Shown one piece after another: positions 47,393 to 54,323 of a stretch of DNA of 54,323 nucleotides; within the stretch, counting starts at the first letter, position 1; the number at the start of each line of letters is the position of its first letter. The stretch is from NCBI RefSeq assembly GCF_007049795.1, contig NZ_SCFY01000028.1:1-54323 (forward strand), in the 5' to 3' direction. The notes beneath the pieces are model-generated. The model made no database searches. It saw nothing but the letters and a program-made list of their open reading frames with translations, and had not been told where the DNA came from. The stretch comes from Ectopseudomonas mendocina. GTDB lineage: Bacteria > Pseudomonadota > Gammaproteobacteria > Pseudomonadales > Pseudomonadaceae. The position numbers and the translations under genes were made by a program.

Positions 47393-47977
47393 ATGCTGGA
47401 ATCGCTGTTCGTCCCCACCCTGATCGTTGCCCTCGCCGAAATCGGCGACAAGACCCAGTTGCTCGCACTGCTGCTGGCCGCCCGCTTTCGCAAGCCATGG
47501 CCGATCATCTGGGGCATCGTCGTCGCCACCCTGGCCAACCATTTCGCGGCTGGCGCTGTGGGTAACTGGGTTGCCGGTTTCTTCTCACCCGCCACCCTGA
47601 GCTGGATTCTCGCGGCCAGCTTCGTCGCCGTAGCGGCCTGGACCCTGGTGCCAGACAAACTGGACGACGACGAGGAATCCGGCCTGAAGAAATACGGTCC
47701 CTTCCTCACCACCCTGATCGCCTTCTTCCTCGCCGAGATGGGCGACAAGACTCAGGTCGCGACCGTGATGCTGGCGGCGCAGTATCCGCACTTCATTCTG
47801 GTGGTGCTCGGCACCACGCTGGGCATGCTGCTGGCCAACGTACCGGTGGTACTGGCGGGCAACTTCGCAGCCGAGCGCCTGCCATTGACGCTGATTCGCC
47901 GCCTCGCGGCCTGTGCCTTCGCCGCCCTGGCAATCTATGCCGGCTATCAGGCAATGAAACTCAGCGGCCTGATATGA
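47393..47977 (+). CDS. TMEM165/Gdt1 family (UPF0016) cation transporter
   Basis: A 194-residue inner-membrane protein with two homologous halves, each carrying the ExGDKT signature (16-21 in ALAEIGDKTQ and 115-120 in FLAEMGDKTQ) and about six hydrophobic helices in total. Family members move Mn2+ or Ca2+; bacterial ones act as manganese exporters. The upstream Mn-type riboswitch supports manganese export here. The first ATG is ten bases after the AGGA of the leader. Confidence 0.9.
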   Translation: MLESLFVPTLIVALAEIGDKTQLLALLLAARFRKPWPIIWGIVVATLANHFAAGAVGNWVAGFFSPATLSWILAASFVAVAAWTLVPDKLDDDEESGLKKYGPFLTTLIAFFLAEMGDKTQVATVMLAAQYPHFILVVLGTTLGMLLANVPVVLAGNFAAERLPLTLIRRLAACAFAALAIYAGYQAMKLSGLI

Positions 47978-48087
47978 CGACTCACTGACGTCAACGGGCT
48001 GGCATTTCGGCCAATCCCAGCCCCCTACCGCCTGCTGCTAAAGTACGTGCCACGTCACGTCATACGGTATGCAGTCGGGAGGGCGGC

Positions 48088-48531
48088 ATGTCATTGGATG
48101 ATCGCAAGAAGCTGGTGTGCCAGCACATCGACCTGACCTGGAACAAGGGGCGCCTGGCCCTGGCCGAACAGCTGCACAGTCGCGACTTTCTCTACAAGAG
48201 CTCGTTCATGGGTCGCCCACTCGACAGCGCCGGCTTCGCCCGGATGGTGCAGGACATCCGCTACGCCATGCCGGACCTGCAGATCGTGGTCGAGGAGTGC
48301 GTCGCCGAAGGCTACAAGGTGGTGACCTGGAGCACGCTGATCGGCACCATCGAAAAACCCGCGCTGGGCTATCCGCCCAGCGACAAGGTGCTGAGCATCT
48401 CAGCCATGGCCTTCTGGACACTGACGCCAAGCAATGAGATTCAGGAAATCTGCACCATGTTCGACATGGAAAGCTTCCGTGCCCAATTGGGCCTGCAACC
48501 CCGCCCCTTCGCCGAAACGGCGCTACCCTGA
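48088..48531 (+). CDS. SnoaL-like / ester cyclase family protein
   Basis: A 147-residue NTF2-fold protein. The helix-rich start (DRKKLVCQHIDLTWNKG) and the later segments FARMVQDIRYAMPDLQIVVEECVAEGYKVVTWSTLIGT and MFDMESFRAQLGL match the SnoaL-like polyketide-cyclase group. Such proteins have varied or no enzymatic activity, so no specific reaction is assigned. GGGAGG precedes the ATG. It has its own terminator and no obvious functional neighbour. Confidence 0.75.
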   Translation: MSLDDRKKLVCQHIDLTWNKGRLALAEQLHSRDFLYKSSFMGRPLDSAGFARMVQDIRYAMPDLQIVVEECVAEGYKVVTWSTLIGTIEKPALGYPPSDKVLSISAMAFWTLTPSNEIQEICTMFDMESFRAQLGLQPRPFAETALP

Positions 48532-48536
48532 AACGC

Positions 48537-48572
48537 AAACGGCGCGCCGTGAACCATCACGCCGCGCCGTTT
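48537..48572. terminator. Terminator between the SnoaL-like and M48 genes
   Basis: AAACGGCGCG and CGCGCCGTTT, with an inner CGTGA/TCACG pair, form a long hairpin (loop ACCA) right after the SnoaL-like stop. T-runs are short (TTTCTT). It serves both convergent genes. Confidence 0.8.
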
Positions 48573-48586
48573 CTTCATGCCCGAAC

Positions 48587-49408
48587 TTAGCGCCCGGCCT
48601 TGGCCTGCTCGTACAGCGGCATCACCTTGGGAATCGCCGCCTGCAGCGAAGCGATACGGCTGCTGGAGGACGGGTGAGTGCTCATGAACTCTGGCGGCGC
48701 ACCACCACCGGCGGCCTCCATCTTCTGCCACAGACTGATGGCCGCATTCGGGTCATAACCCGCGCGAGCAGCCAGTTCGAGACCAATCAGATCAGCCTCG
48801 TTCTCGTTACCGCGGCTGTTGGGTAGCGTCAGGCTGTACTGCACTACTGTATCGGCCAGAGCCATGCCGCTCTCGCCGAGACCGAGCAAAGCGCCGGCAC
48901 CCTGCTTGGCGACCTGAATGCCATAGGCCTTGGACATCGCCTCACGGCTGTGTTCGCGCAGGGCATGCGCCAGCTCGTGGCCCATGATTGCAGCGATTTC
49001 ATCATCGCTGAGCTTCAGTTGCTCGATGATTCCGCTGTAGAAAATGATCTTGCCGCCCGGGCCACAGTTGGCGTTGAGCTCGGGACTCTTGATCAGGTTG
49101 ACCTCCCATTGCCAGTTGGCGGCATCCGGGCGAAAACGCGGCGCCTGCGGAATCAGGCGATTGGCAACGGTCTGAAGACGCTTGGCATTGTTGCTAGTCT
49201 TGTCCAGCACGCCCTTGCTCGATGCCTCGCTTAGCGTCTGCTGATAGGACTGCGCGTACATCTGATTGACTTCATCAGCTGACAACATGCTGAACATGTA
49301 CTGCTTGCGCTCTACGCCAACCGCACCACCACTGGTGGTATTGACGGCCTGACAACCTGCCAGCAGCACGGCCGCCGCCAGGCCACTCAGATATAGAACC
49401 TTGCTCAT
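48587..49408 (-). CDS. M48-family metallopeptidase lipoprotein (LoiP/YcaL-like)
   Basis: A 273-residue exported zinc protease. The signal peptide ends in LAGC (Cys19 lipidated). The active-site HEXXH is HELAH at 144-148 in IMGHELAHALREH, with the third-ligand Glu in NENEADLIGLELAARAGYDP (near 215). The layout matches the outer-membrane quality-control proteases LoiP/YcaL and the Oma1 group. The ATG at 49408 has AGGAGGT upstream; the longer open frame is unlikely. It is divergent from the chemoreceptor gene. Confidence 0.92.
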   Translation of the reverse strand: MSKVLYLSGLAAAVLLAGCQAVNTTSGGAVGVERKQYMFSMLSADEVNQMYAQSYQQTLSEASSKGVLDKTSNNAKRLQTVANRLIPQAPRFRPDAANWQWEVNLIKSPELNANCGPGGKIIFYSGIIEQLKLSDDEIAAIMGHELAHALREHSREAMSKAYGIQVAKQGAGALLGLGESGMALADTVVQYSLTLPNSRGNENEADLIGLELAARAGYDPNAAISLWQKMEAAGGGAPPEFMSTHPSSSSRIASLQAAIPKVMPLYEQAKAGR

Positions 49409-49603
49409 CGAGCTACCTCCTTGAATCGGACGCCCTATGCTAGGCCGCCCCCGCAGCACGAGCAACCGCGTTACTTGTGCGATAGCCGTACGCCATCTTT
49501 GCTGAATACGACACCAGCCTGTTCGTCACCACCAGTCCATTAAGGTTTTCATCTGTCACTGCCGATAGTTCGTGACAGGCGCGCTCTGCGCTCGGGAGCT
49601 CTC

Positions 49604-51754
49604 ATGAAGTTCAAGTCGATCCAGTTTTCCGTCGCATTCCTTGCTGGCGCCAGCGTACTCGCGGTCGTTGTGGCTCTGGTGCTCTACACCCTGTTCGCCA
49701 GTGGCCAAACCCAGAGCCTGGTGCAGGAGCGCACGCAGAAGCTACTGGAACAAGTCATCGAGCAACGCCTGTCGGCATTGGCGCAGGCGCAGGTCAGCGA
49801 AATCCAGCGTGAACTGGAAGCTCCCCTGCAGATCACCGCCGACCTGGCACGCGTCAACGCCATGCTCGGCATGACCGATGCCAACGGCAGCCCGATGCTC
49901 AGCATCAGCCGCGAAGAACTGGCCAACATGGTGCATGAAACCACGGCACAGAACCCTAAATTACTTGGCAGTTACCTGGGCTGGGAGCCGAACGCCTTCG
50001 ATGCCAGCGACGACATCTATGCCGGCAGCAAGGAAAACGGCTACGACGGCACCGGCCGCTTCCTGCCCTGGTGGTATCGCAATGCCGACGGCAGCCTGGG
50101 CATCGACTCTATCGGCTCGACCGAAAGCGAAGAACTGCTGCCAACCGGCGTGCGTGCGGGCGAATATTACCTTTGCCCCAAAGAACGCAAGCGCCCCTGC
50201 GTGATCGATCCAGCCCCCTATGATGTCGGCGGCAAGATGACCATGCTCGCCTCCTTCACCTCGCCGATTCTGGTCAATGGCGAATTTCGCGGCATCGCCG
50301 GTGCCGACCTGGCGGTGAATTTCATTCAGGAGCTGCTGGTCAAGGCTGACGCCCAGCTCTATGACGGTGCCGGCGAGATGGCACTGATCGCCAGCAACGG
50401 GCGCCTGGTCGCCTCGACCAAGGCGCCGGACAAACTTGGTGAGCCGGCCACCGCCCTGCTCGACGCCAATGAAGTGAGCAACCTGGGTACGCTGCAGTCC
50501 GGGCAGGTGCTGTACTCCATCGATGCCAGGGAAGACCCTGAACACAGCCATATCGAACTGTTCCTCAGCTTCAACATCGGCCAGAGCGACACACGCTGGG
50601 TGCTGATGCTGGTGCTGCCGCTTAAAGCGGTGATGTCCGATCTGCACCAGTTGCAGGGCGATCTGGCGACGCAGCGCGACGCCGACACGCTGGGCATGAC
50701 CCTGGTCGGCCTGCTGATCGCCGGGCTGGGCCTGTTGGTGATCTGGTTCGTCGGTTACGGCATCGCCCGCCCACTGCGGCAGATGGTCGGCATGCTCGAC
50801 GATATCGCCAAAGGCGATGGCGACCTCACGGTGCGCCTGCAGGTTGAACGCAAGGATGAGCTCGGACAGATCGCTGCCGGCTTCAACGCCTTCCTGGCCA
50901 AACTGCAAACCATGATCGGCGCCGTGGTGATCTCGGTGCAGCAGGTCAGCGACTCATCCGAGCACACTGCCGACATTGCCATCCGCACCAACCAGGGCGT
51001 GCAGAAACAGCTTGCAGAGATCGAGCTGGTGGCTACCGCCGTTCATGAGATGACCGCCACCGCGCAGGACGTTGCGCGTAACGCCACCCACGCCGCAGAA
51101 GCCGCCAACCACGCCGACCGCGCGGCCAACCAGGGCAAACAGGTGGTACAGGAAACCTCGGCCGCCATCGCAGCCCTGGCCAGCGAGATCGGCCGCGCCG
51201 TGGGTGTGGTACAGAACCTGGCCAAGGACAGCGAGAACATCAACGCCATCCTCGTCGCCATTCGCGCCATTGCGGAGCAGACCAACCTGCTGGCGCTCAA
51301 CGCGGCCATCGAGGCAGCTCGCGCCGGCGAACAAGGCCGCGGCTTCGCCGTGGTCGCCGATGAAGTGCGCAACCTGGCGCAGAAGACCCAGCAGGCCACC
51401 GAAGAAATCCAGACCATGATCCAGCAGTTGCAGCAAGGCACGCGCGAAGTGGTCAAGGTGATGGAGCAGAGCCAGAGCAAGACCGACGACAGCGTCGAAC
51501 ACGCCAACCAGGCCGCTCAATCGCTGGAGTCCATCACCCAGGCAGTGTCGGTGATCAACGATATGAACACGCAGATCGCCAGCGCAGCCGAGGAACAAAG
51601 TGCGGTGGCCGAAGACATCAACCGCAACGTCACCAGTATCGGCCAGGTCGCCAACGAGGTGGCAGGCGGTGCCGACGAAGCCAGTCAGGCCAGCGCTCAA
51701 CTGACCAAGCTGGCCGAACAGCAGCGCAGGCTGATCAATCAGTTCAAGGTCTAA
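49604..51754 (+). CDS. Methyl-accepting chemotaxis protein with dCache sensor
   Basis: A 716-residue transmembrane chemoreceptor. A first membrane helix (about 8-32) and a second (about 365-390) bracket a double-Cache periplasmic domain that contains LGWEPNAFDASDDIYAG, RFLPWWYRNADGS and MTMLASFTSPILVNGEFRGIAGADLAV. HAMP follows (about 390-445), then the signalling hairpin with the conserved tip LALNAAIEAARAGEQGRGFAVVADEVRNLA. The ligand-binding region resembles but does not exactly match the amino-acid-binding dCache motif, so the ligand is left open. It lacks a CheR-binding pentapeptide at the C-terminus (ends NQFKV). Confidence 0.93.
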   Translation: MKFKSIQFSVAFLAGASVLAVVVALVLYTLFASGQTQSLVQERTQKLLEQVIEQRLSALAQAQVSEIQRELEAPLQITADLARVNAMLGMTDANGSPMLSISREELANMVHETTAQNPKLLGSYLGWEPNAFDASDDIYAGSKENGYDGTGRFLPWWYRNADGSLGIDSIGSTESEELLPTGVRAGEYYLCPKERKRPCVIDPAPYDVGGKMTMLASFTSPILVNGEFRGIAGADLAVNFIQELLVKADAQLYDGAGEMALIASNGRLVASTKAPDKLGEPATALLDANEVSNLGTLQSGQVLYSIDAREDPEHSHIELFLSFNIGQSDTRWVLMLVLPLKAVMSDLHQLQGDLATQRDADTLGMTLVGLLIAGLGLLVIWFVGYGIARPLRQMVGMLDDIAKGDGDLTVRLQVERKDELGQIAAGFNAFLAKLQTMIGAVVISVQQVSDSSEHTADIAIRTNQGVQKQLAEIELVATAVHEMTATAQDVARNATHAAEAANHADRAANQGKQVVQETSAAIAALASEIGRAVGVVQNLAKDSENINAILVAIRAIAEQTNLLALNAAIEAARAGEQGRGFAVVADEVRNLAQKTQQATEEIQTMIQQLQQGTREVVKVMEQSQSKTDDSVEHANQAAQSLESITQAVSVINDMNTQIASAAEEQSAVAEDINRNVTSIGQVANEVAGGADEASQASAQLTKLAEQQRRLINQFKV

Positions 51755-51771
51755 GGGACTGCATCAGAATA

Positions 51772-51811
51772 GAGTGCACCGCACGCACAGGTTCTTGGTC
51801 AGCTGCGGTGC
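51772..51811. repeat. Inverted repeat after the chemoreceptor gene
   Basis: GTGCACCGCA (51772-51781) and TGCGGTGCAC (51802-51811) are perfect complements separated by 20 bases, 17 bases past the chemoreceptor stop. There is no T-run, so it is a weak terminator candidate or simply a 3'-end structure for the convergent genes. Confidence 0.45.
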
Positions 51812-51838
51812 ACCGCCCCCTCGACACCCTGCGCAGGC

Positions 51839-52456
51839 TCAAGCCGGCGTCAGGCACTCCGGCGCATCCAGCTTCGGGTCGTTGACCAGCGTCGCCAGCG
51901 CGCGCTCACGCAGCGCGACCTGCGGCTTGTCCAGCAGCGCCGCCAACTGTTCGGGCGACGTATCGTTGCTCAGCCACAGCGCCTGTTCATGCTCGTCGAG
52001 AATCAACGGGCGCCTTAGCGTGGCCGCTTCCTGGGTGATCAGCGCAACGCTCAGGTACTCCTGCCCGCCCACCGGATAAAGCTCCCACAAGGCCGCGAAA
52101 TACATCAGCGGCTCACCGTTGCTCATCCAGTACGGCCGCTTGCGCGCGCCCCCGCGCCATTCATAGAAACCGTTGGCCGGCAGCAGTGCGCGGCGCTGGC
52201 GAAAGGGCTCACGGAACATCGGCTGCTCGGCCAGGGTTTCAGCACGCGCATGCGCCGGAGTCTTGGACAGGTCCTTGAGCCAGGCGGGCGTCAGCCCCCA
52301 ACGCGCCGCAGCCGCCTGCGGCCCTTGCTCGCCCGCACGCAGCATCAACACCTGACCATTGGGCGCCAGGTTCCAGTGCGGCTTCTGGTCAGTGGGAAAG
52401 CCGGGCAACGCCGCAAAAGCGGGCGACCAGCGGAACAGGGCATAACGTCCACACAT
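51839..52456 (-). CDS. SRAP-family protein (YedK/HMCES-like) with altered active site
   Basis: SRAP proteins covalently cap abasic sites in single-stranded DNA through Cys2. The 205-residue protein keeps MCGRYALF with Cys2, WNLAPN with Asn29, and FYEW with Glu99. It differs from canonical members at two places: the usual INAR before ET is AHAR (68-71), and the HDRMP block with the His needed for crosslink reversal is absent, with TLRRPLILDEHEQ (147-159) in its place. It may bind without releasing, or may have a modified function. It is downstream of the DUF2007 gene on the same strand, 27 bases away. Confidence 0.85.
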   Translation of the reverse strand: MCGRYALFRWSPAFAALPGFPTDQKPHWNLAPNGQVLMLRAGEQGPQAAAARWGLTPAWLKDLSKTPAHARAETLAEQPMFREPFRQRRALLPANGFYEWRGGARKRPYWMSNGEPLMYFAALWELYPVGGQEYLSVALITQEAATLRRPLILDEHEQALWLSNDTSPEQLAALLDKPQVALRERALATLVNDPKLDAPECLTPA

Positions 52457-52483
52457 GAAACGACTCGACAGGCAGGGGGCGCA

Positions 52484-52744
52484 TCAACAGAGCAACACGC
52501 CCTGAAAGGACTCTGGCTCATCACCTGGCACAGGTTGCGCCGCATTGTACTCAGCGATCAGCGTGCGCGCCCGTTCAGCGTGAGGATCAGCGACGACCAA
52601 ACCAAGCAGGCCGCATGCCGGCAGCTCACCCACCGCACCGACCAGATGCTGACCGAGCAAGTGCGCCTCGACACCTTCACTAGCCAGCATGTCCACCAGC
52701 ATCTGCCCTTCCAGAAGGTTTTCCGGTTCGTAGATTCGTTGCAT
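52484..52744 (-). CDS. DUF2007 family protein
   Basis: An 86-residue protein that opens MQRIYEPENLLEGQMLVDMLASEGVEAHLLGQHLVGAVGELP, the DUF2007 signature (a PII-like, possibly signal-transducing fold). The start at 52744 is the first Met of the conserved region; upstream sequence is the neighbouring gene read in another frame. Its ATG overlaps the stop of the CPXCG gene as TGATG, indicating translational coupling. No function is established. Confidence 0.82.
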   Translation of the reverse strand: MQRIYEPENLLEGQMLVDMLASEGVEAHLLGQHLVGAVGELPACGLLGLVVADPHAERARTLIAEYNAAQPVPGDEPESFQGVLLC

Positions 52745-52926
52745 CAATCGTTCTCCGCACGAACGTCCAACTCCCACTCGGCGCCATCCGTACGCAGCTC
52801 GAACTCGATCGGCCGGCAGCACACAGGACAGTCTTCGATGTAAGACTGGTCCCCAGCCGACAGATCCAGCAGCGCTTCGGCCGGCTCACCGCAATAGGGG
52901 CAATAATACGACTCGCTTTCCAGCAT
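52744..52926 (-). CDS. CPXCG zinc-ribbon protein
   Basis: A 60-residue protein with two CxxC pairs, CPYCGEP (9-15) and CPVCCRP (33-39), which define the CPXCG family of small zinc ribbons. A purely acidic tail follows. The ATG at 52926 has GGAGG upstream, and the gene is the first of the CPXCG-DUF2007-SRAP run on this strand. It is divergent from the acyltransferase gene. Function unknown. Confidence 0.85.
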   Translation of the reverse strand: MLESESYYCPYCGEPAEALLDLSAGDQSYIEDCPVCCRPIEFELRTDGAEWELDVRAEND

Positions 52927-52950
52927 CGCGGCCTCCTTGTGACTTGGCGT

Positions 52951-52956
52951 TATAAT
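52951..52956 (+). promoter_or_regulatory. -10 element upstream of the acyltransferase gene
   Basis: A perfect TATAAT sits 69 bases before the ATG at 53025, in the divergent gap with the CPXCG gene. No strong -35 is present at 17-base spacing, so the promoter call is tentative. Confidence 0.45.
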
Positions 52957-53024
52957 TGCCGGTCTACTGCTCACCCTGTTAAGCAGACACCATTCCAACC
53001 TTAGCCGTTCTAGAACAAGAGAGC

Positions 53025-54188
53025 ATGATGGGCGCATTCGATGCCATCCGACCCTATGCCGATGCAGAAGTGCGCCCCGTACTGGCGCGCCTGCTCGCCG
53101 ACCCGGCGTTTCTCGGTACCCTCACCCGTTTCCGCTTTCCGCGCCTGGCCGGGCCATTGGGCTGGCTGCTCAAGCCGCTGATCGCCGCACGCCTGCGCAG
53201 CGAGTTCGCCGATATCGACTCGGTCGCTGGCCTGCAGGAAAAGATCGAGCCCTACATCGACCGTACCATCGAGCATGCCAGTGATGGCATCAGCTACTCC
53301 GGCCTGGAGCACCTGCAGCCCGGCAAGCCTTACCTGTACCTGGCCAACCACCGCGATATCGTCATGGACCCGGCCTTCGTCAACTACGCCGTCTACCATG
53401 CAGGCCTGCAGACGCCACGTATCGCCATCGGCGACAACCTGTTGCAGCGCCCTTTCGTCAGCGACCTGATGCGCCTGAACAAGAGCTTCATCGTGCACCG
53501 CTCGATCAGCGGGCGACGCGAGAAGCTGGCGGCTTATCAATTGCTCTCGGCCTATATAAACCACTCTATCCGCGAAGATGGCGAGTCGATCTGGATCGCC
53601 CAGGCCGAAGGACGCGCCAAAGACGGTGACGACCGTACCGACTCGGCTATCCTCAAGATGTTCCATATGAGCCGCAAGGACGAGCCGTTCGCCGACGTGA
53701 TCAATTCGTTGAACCTGATCCCGGTGTCGATCAGCTACGAATACGATCCTTGCGACCTGGCCAAGGCTCGCGAACTCTACGTGCGCGCCGCCACGGGCAG
53801 CTATACCAAGGCGCCGGGCGAAGACGACGCCAGCATCGCTCTGGGCATCACCGGCTACAAAGGGCGTGTGCATCTGCACTTCAGCCCGCCTGTCGCCGGT
53901 CTGGAGGACACCAAGCAGCTTGCCCAGGAGATGGATCGTCACATTCTCGGCCAGTATCGCCTGTTCCCTGTGCACTACCTGGCCTACGCCATGTGGGAAG
54001 GCCGCGAGGCCGGGCTGAACGTGCCGGCAGCGAGCGAAGTATTCGATGCCGCGGAACTGGCCAAGGCCGAAGCGCAGTGGAACAAGCGCCTGGCCGCCTG
54101 CAGCGCCGAGGAAAAACCGTTCCTGATCCTGCAGTACGCCAACCCGGTGCGAAACCAGTATCGGATCAAGGCAGGTCTGCCTCTGTAA
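53025..54188 (+). CDS. Glycerolipid-type acyltransferase (PlsC/PlsB-like domain)
   Basis: A 387-residue protein with an acyltransferase core. The HX4D motif is in LANHRDIVMD (about 107-116), and IWIAQAEGRAKDGDDRTD (about 189-206) is the substrate-binding block that in this family replaces FPEGTR. These features resemble the GPAT/PlsB-like branch of the superfamily more than PlsC, and the protein lacks obvious transmembrane helices. Substrate is unknown. Two ATGs open the frame (residues 1 and 2). Its terminator is cut by the second IS4-like copy, 38 bases after the stop. Confidence 0.8.
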   Translation: MMGAFDAIRPYADAEVRPVLARLLADPAFLGTLTRFRFPRLAGPLGWLLKPLIAARLRSEFADIDSVAGLQEKIEPYIDRTIEHASDGISYSGLEHLQPGKPYLYLANHRDIVMDPAFVNYAVYHAGLQTPRIAIGDNLLQRPFVSDLMRLNKSFIVHRSISGRREKLAAYQLLSAYINHSIREDGESIWIAQAEGRAKDGDDRTDSAILKMFHMSRKDEPFADVINSLNLIPVSISYEYDPCDLAKARELYVRAATGSYTKAPGEDDASIALGITGYKGRVHLHFSPPVAGLEDTKQLAQEMDRHILGQYRLFPVHYLAYAMWEGREAGLNVPAASEVFDAAELAKAEAQWNKRLAACSAEEKPFLILQYANPVRNQYRIKAGLPL

Positions 54189-54207
54189 GAGGCACGCGCT
54201 ACAAACG

Positions 54208-54226
54208 AAAACGGCAGCCATCAGGC
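54208..54226 (+). terminator. Remnant 5' half of the acyltransferase terminator, cut by the IS
   Basis: AAAACGGCAGCC (54208-54219), tetraloop ATCA and then GGC, the first three bases of the expected 3' arm GGCTGCCGTTTT, run directly into the IS end at 54227. The geometry is the same as at 5111-5127. Confidence 0.65.
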
Positions 54227-54227
54227 T

Positions 54228-54262
54228 AATGCCAGTCAGTTAAGCTGACTGGCATTTTTATT
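54228..54262 (+). terminator. Terminator-type hairpin of the IS left end (copy 2)
   Basis: The same perfect 12-bp stem (AATGCCAGTCAG with CTGACTGGCATT, loop TTAAG) followed by TTTATTT as in copy 1. It faces the acyltransferase transcript whose own terminator the element interrupts. Confidence 0.75.
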
Positions 54263-54323
54263 TCTGGTCGGATACTTGGACGGCTTGGGTTTGACCGCCC
54301 GCGGATAACTGCGATCCTCACGA
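54236..54323 (-). CDS. IS4-family transposase, C-terminal end (partial)
   Basis: On the minus strand the frame reads DRSYPRAVKPKPSKYPTRN and then KNASQLN before TGA (54236-54238). This is the intact C-terminus lost by frameshift in copy 1. The stop codon lies inside the terminal inverted repeat. The rest of the gene is beyond the window, so its state is unknown. Confidence 0.8.
   Translation of the reverse strand, partial: REDRSYPRAVKPKPSKYPTRNKNASQLN

Larger units (their letters stand above)
54227..54323 (-). mobile_element. Left end of a second IS4-like element (copy 2), cut by the window edge
   Basis: From TAATGCCAGTCAGTTAAGC onward the sequence matches copy 1 almost base for base over the 97 bases available. 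The main difference is near 54284 (GGACGGCTTGGG versus GGACGGCCGGG), where copy 2 has one more base. Copy 2 keeps the normal transposase frame. Whether it is full length cannot be seen. Confidence 0.85.

Overview
The window is a gene-dense, GC-rich chromosomal stretch from a Pseudomonas of the P. mendocina / P. alcaliphila / P. pseudoalcaligenes type. This is inferred from near-identity of Fur, BamE/OmlA, SmpB, LldR, CysNC and AlgW to Pseudomonas proteins as I remember them, and from REP sequences typical of the genus. I see no prophage, plasmid, CRISPR or rRNA/tRNA genes. The only clear accessory DNA is two copies of one IS4-like element (5128-5688, and a left end at 54227 that runs off the window) and a dead mini-IS5 element (34265-34780).

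Layout. (1) 133-5102: sulfate activation (cysD-cysNC), a Nif3-like protein and the divergent periplasmic protease gene algW. (2) 5128-5688: an internally deleted IS4-like element that sits exactly where the gene order changes from the algW neighbourhood to the fur neighbourhood. (3) 5724-9581: fur / bamE, rnfH-ratA, an NSS-family sodium symporter and smpB. (4) 9634-15335: the lactate locus lldR / lldP-lldD-dld, with a perfect palindromic operator and a 25-codon leader ORF. (5) 15635-20350: clpB behind a heat-shock-type promoter, a nitroreductase, a glutathione peroxidase and slyD. (6) 20362-25059: a DUF3565 protein, ackA, pta and an acyltransferase. (7) 25130-31036: a CHASE-PAS hybrid histidine kinase with three receiver domains, followed by a REC-PAS-GGDEF-EAL c-di-GMP protein. 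(8) 31283-33464: two paralogous OmpA-type lipoproteins and a metallo-beta-lactamase-fold hydrolase. (9) 33464-34816: an AraC-type regulator broken by a stop codon, an IS5 remnant and loss of its N-terminus. (10) 34817-44312: a large MalT-like LuxR regulator, DUF1329 and DUF1302 envelope proteins, a medium-chain-type acyl-CoA ligase and, divergently, a thiolase; together they look like an acyl-chain uptake and activation module. (11) 44358-54188: LysE exporter, 2-hydroxyacid dehydrogenase, a REPIN, rsmC, a manganese-type riboswitch controlling a Gdt1-family transporter, a SnoaL-like protein, an M48 lipoprotein peptidase, a chemoreceptor, a degenerate SRAP protein, two small proteins and a glycerolipid-type acyltransferase.

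How it fits together. Acetyl-CoA and lactate metabolism dominate: lactate enters through LldP and is oxidised by LldD and Dld under LldR; acetyl-CoA is interconverted with acetate by Pta-AckA; the acyl-CoA ligase and thiolase feed the same pool. The most unusual observation concerns the IS4-like element. In both visible insertions its left end interrupts the 3' arm of a host intrinsic terminator, three bases after the tetraloop. The element end itself encodes a terminator-type hairpin in the same direction, so the host gene probably keeps termination. In copy 1 the two flanks are halves of different terminators, pointing to a recombination breakpoint. No database search was run; family names come from recognising motifs, and start sites were chosen from ribosome-binding sites and remembered homologues.
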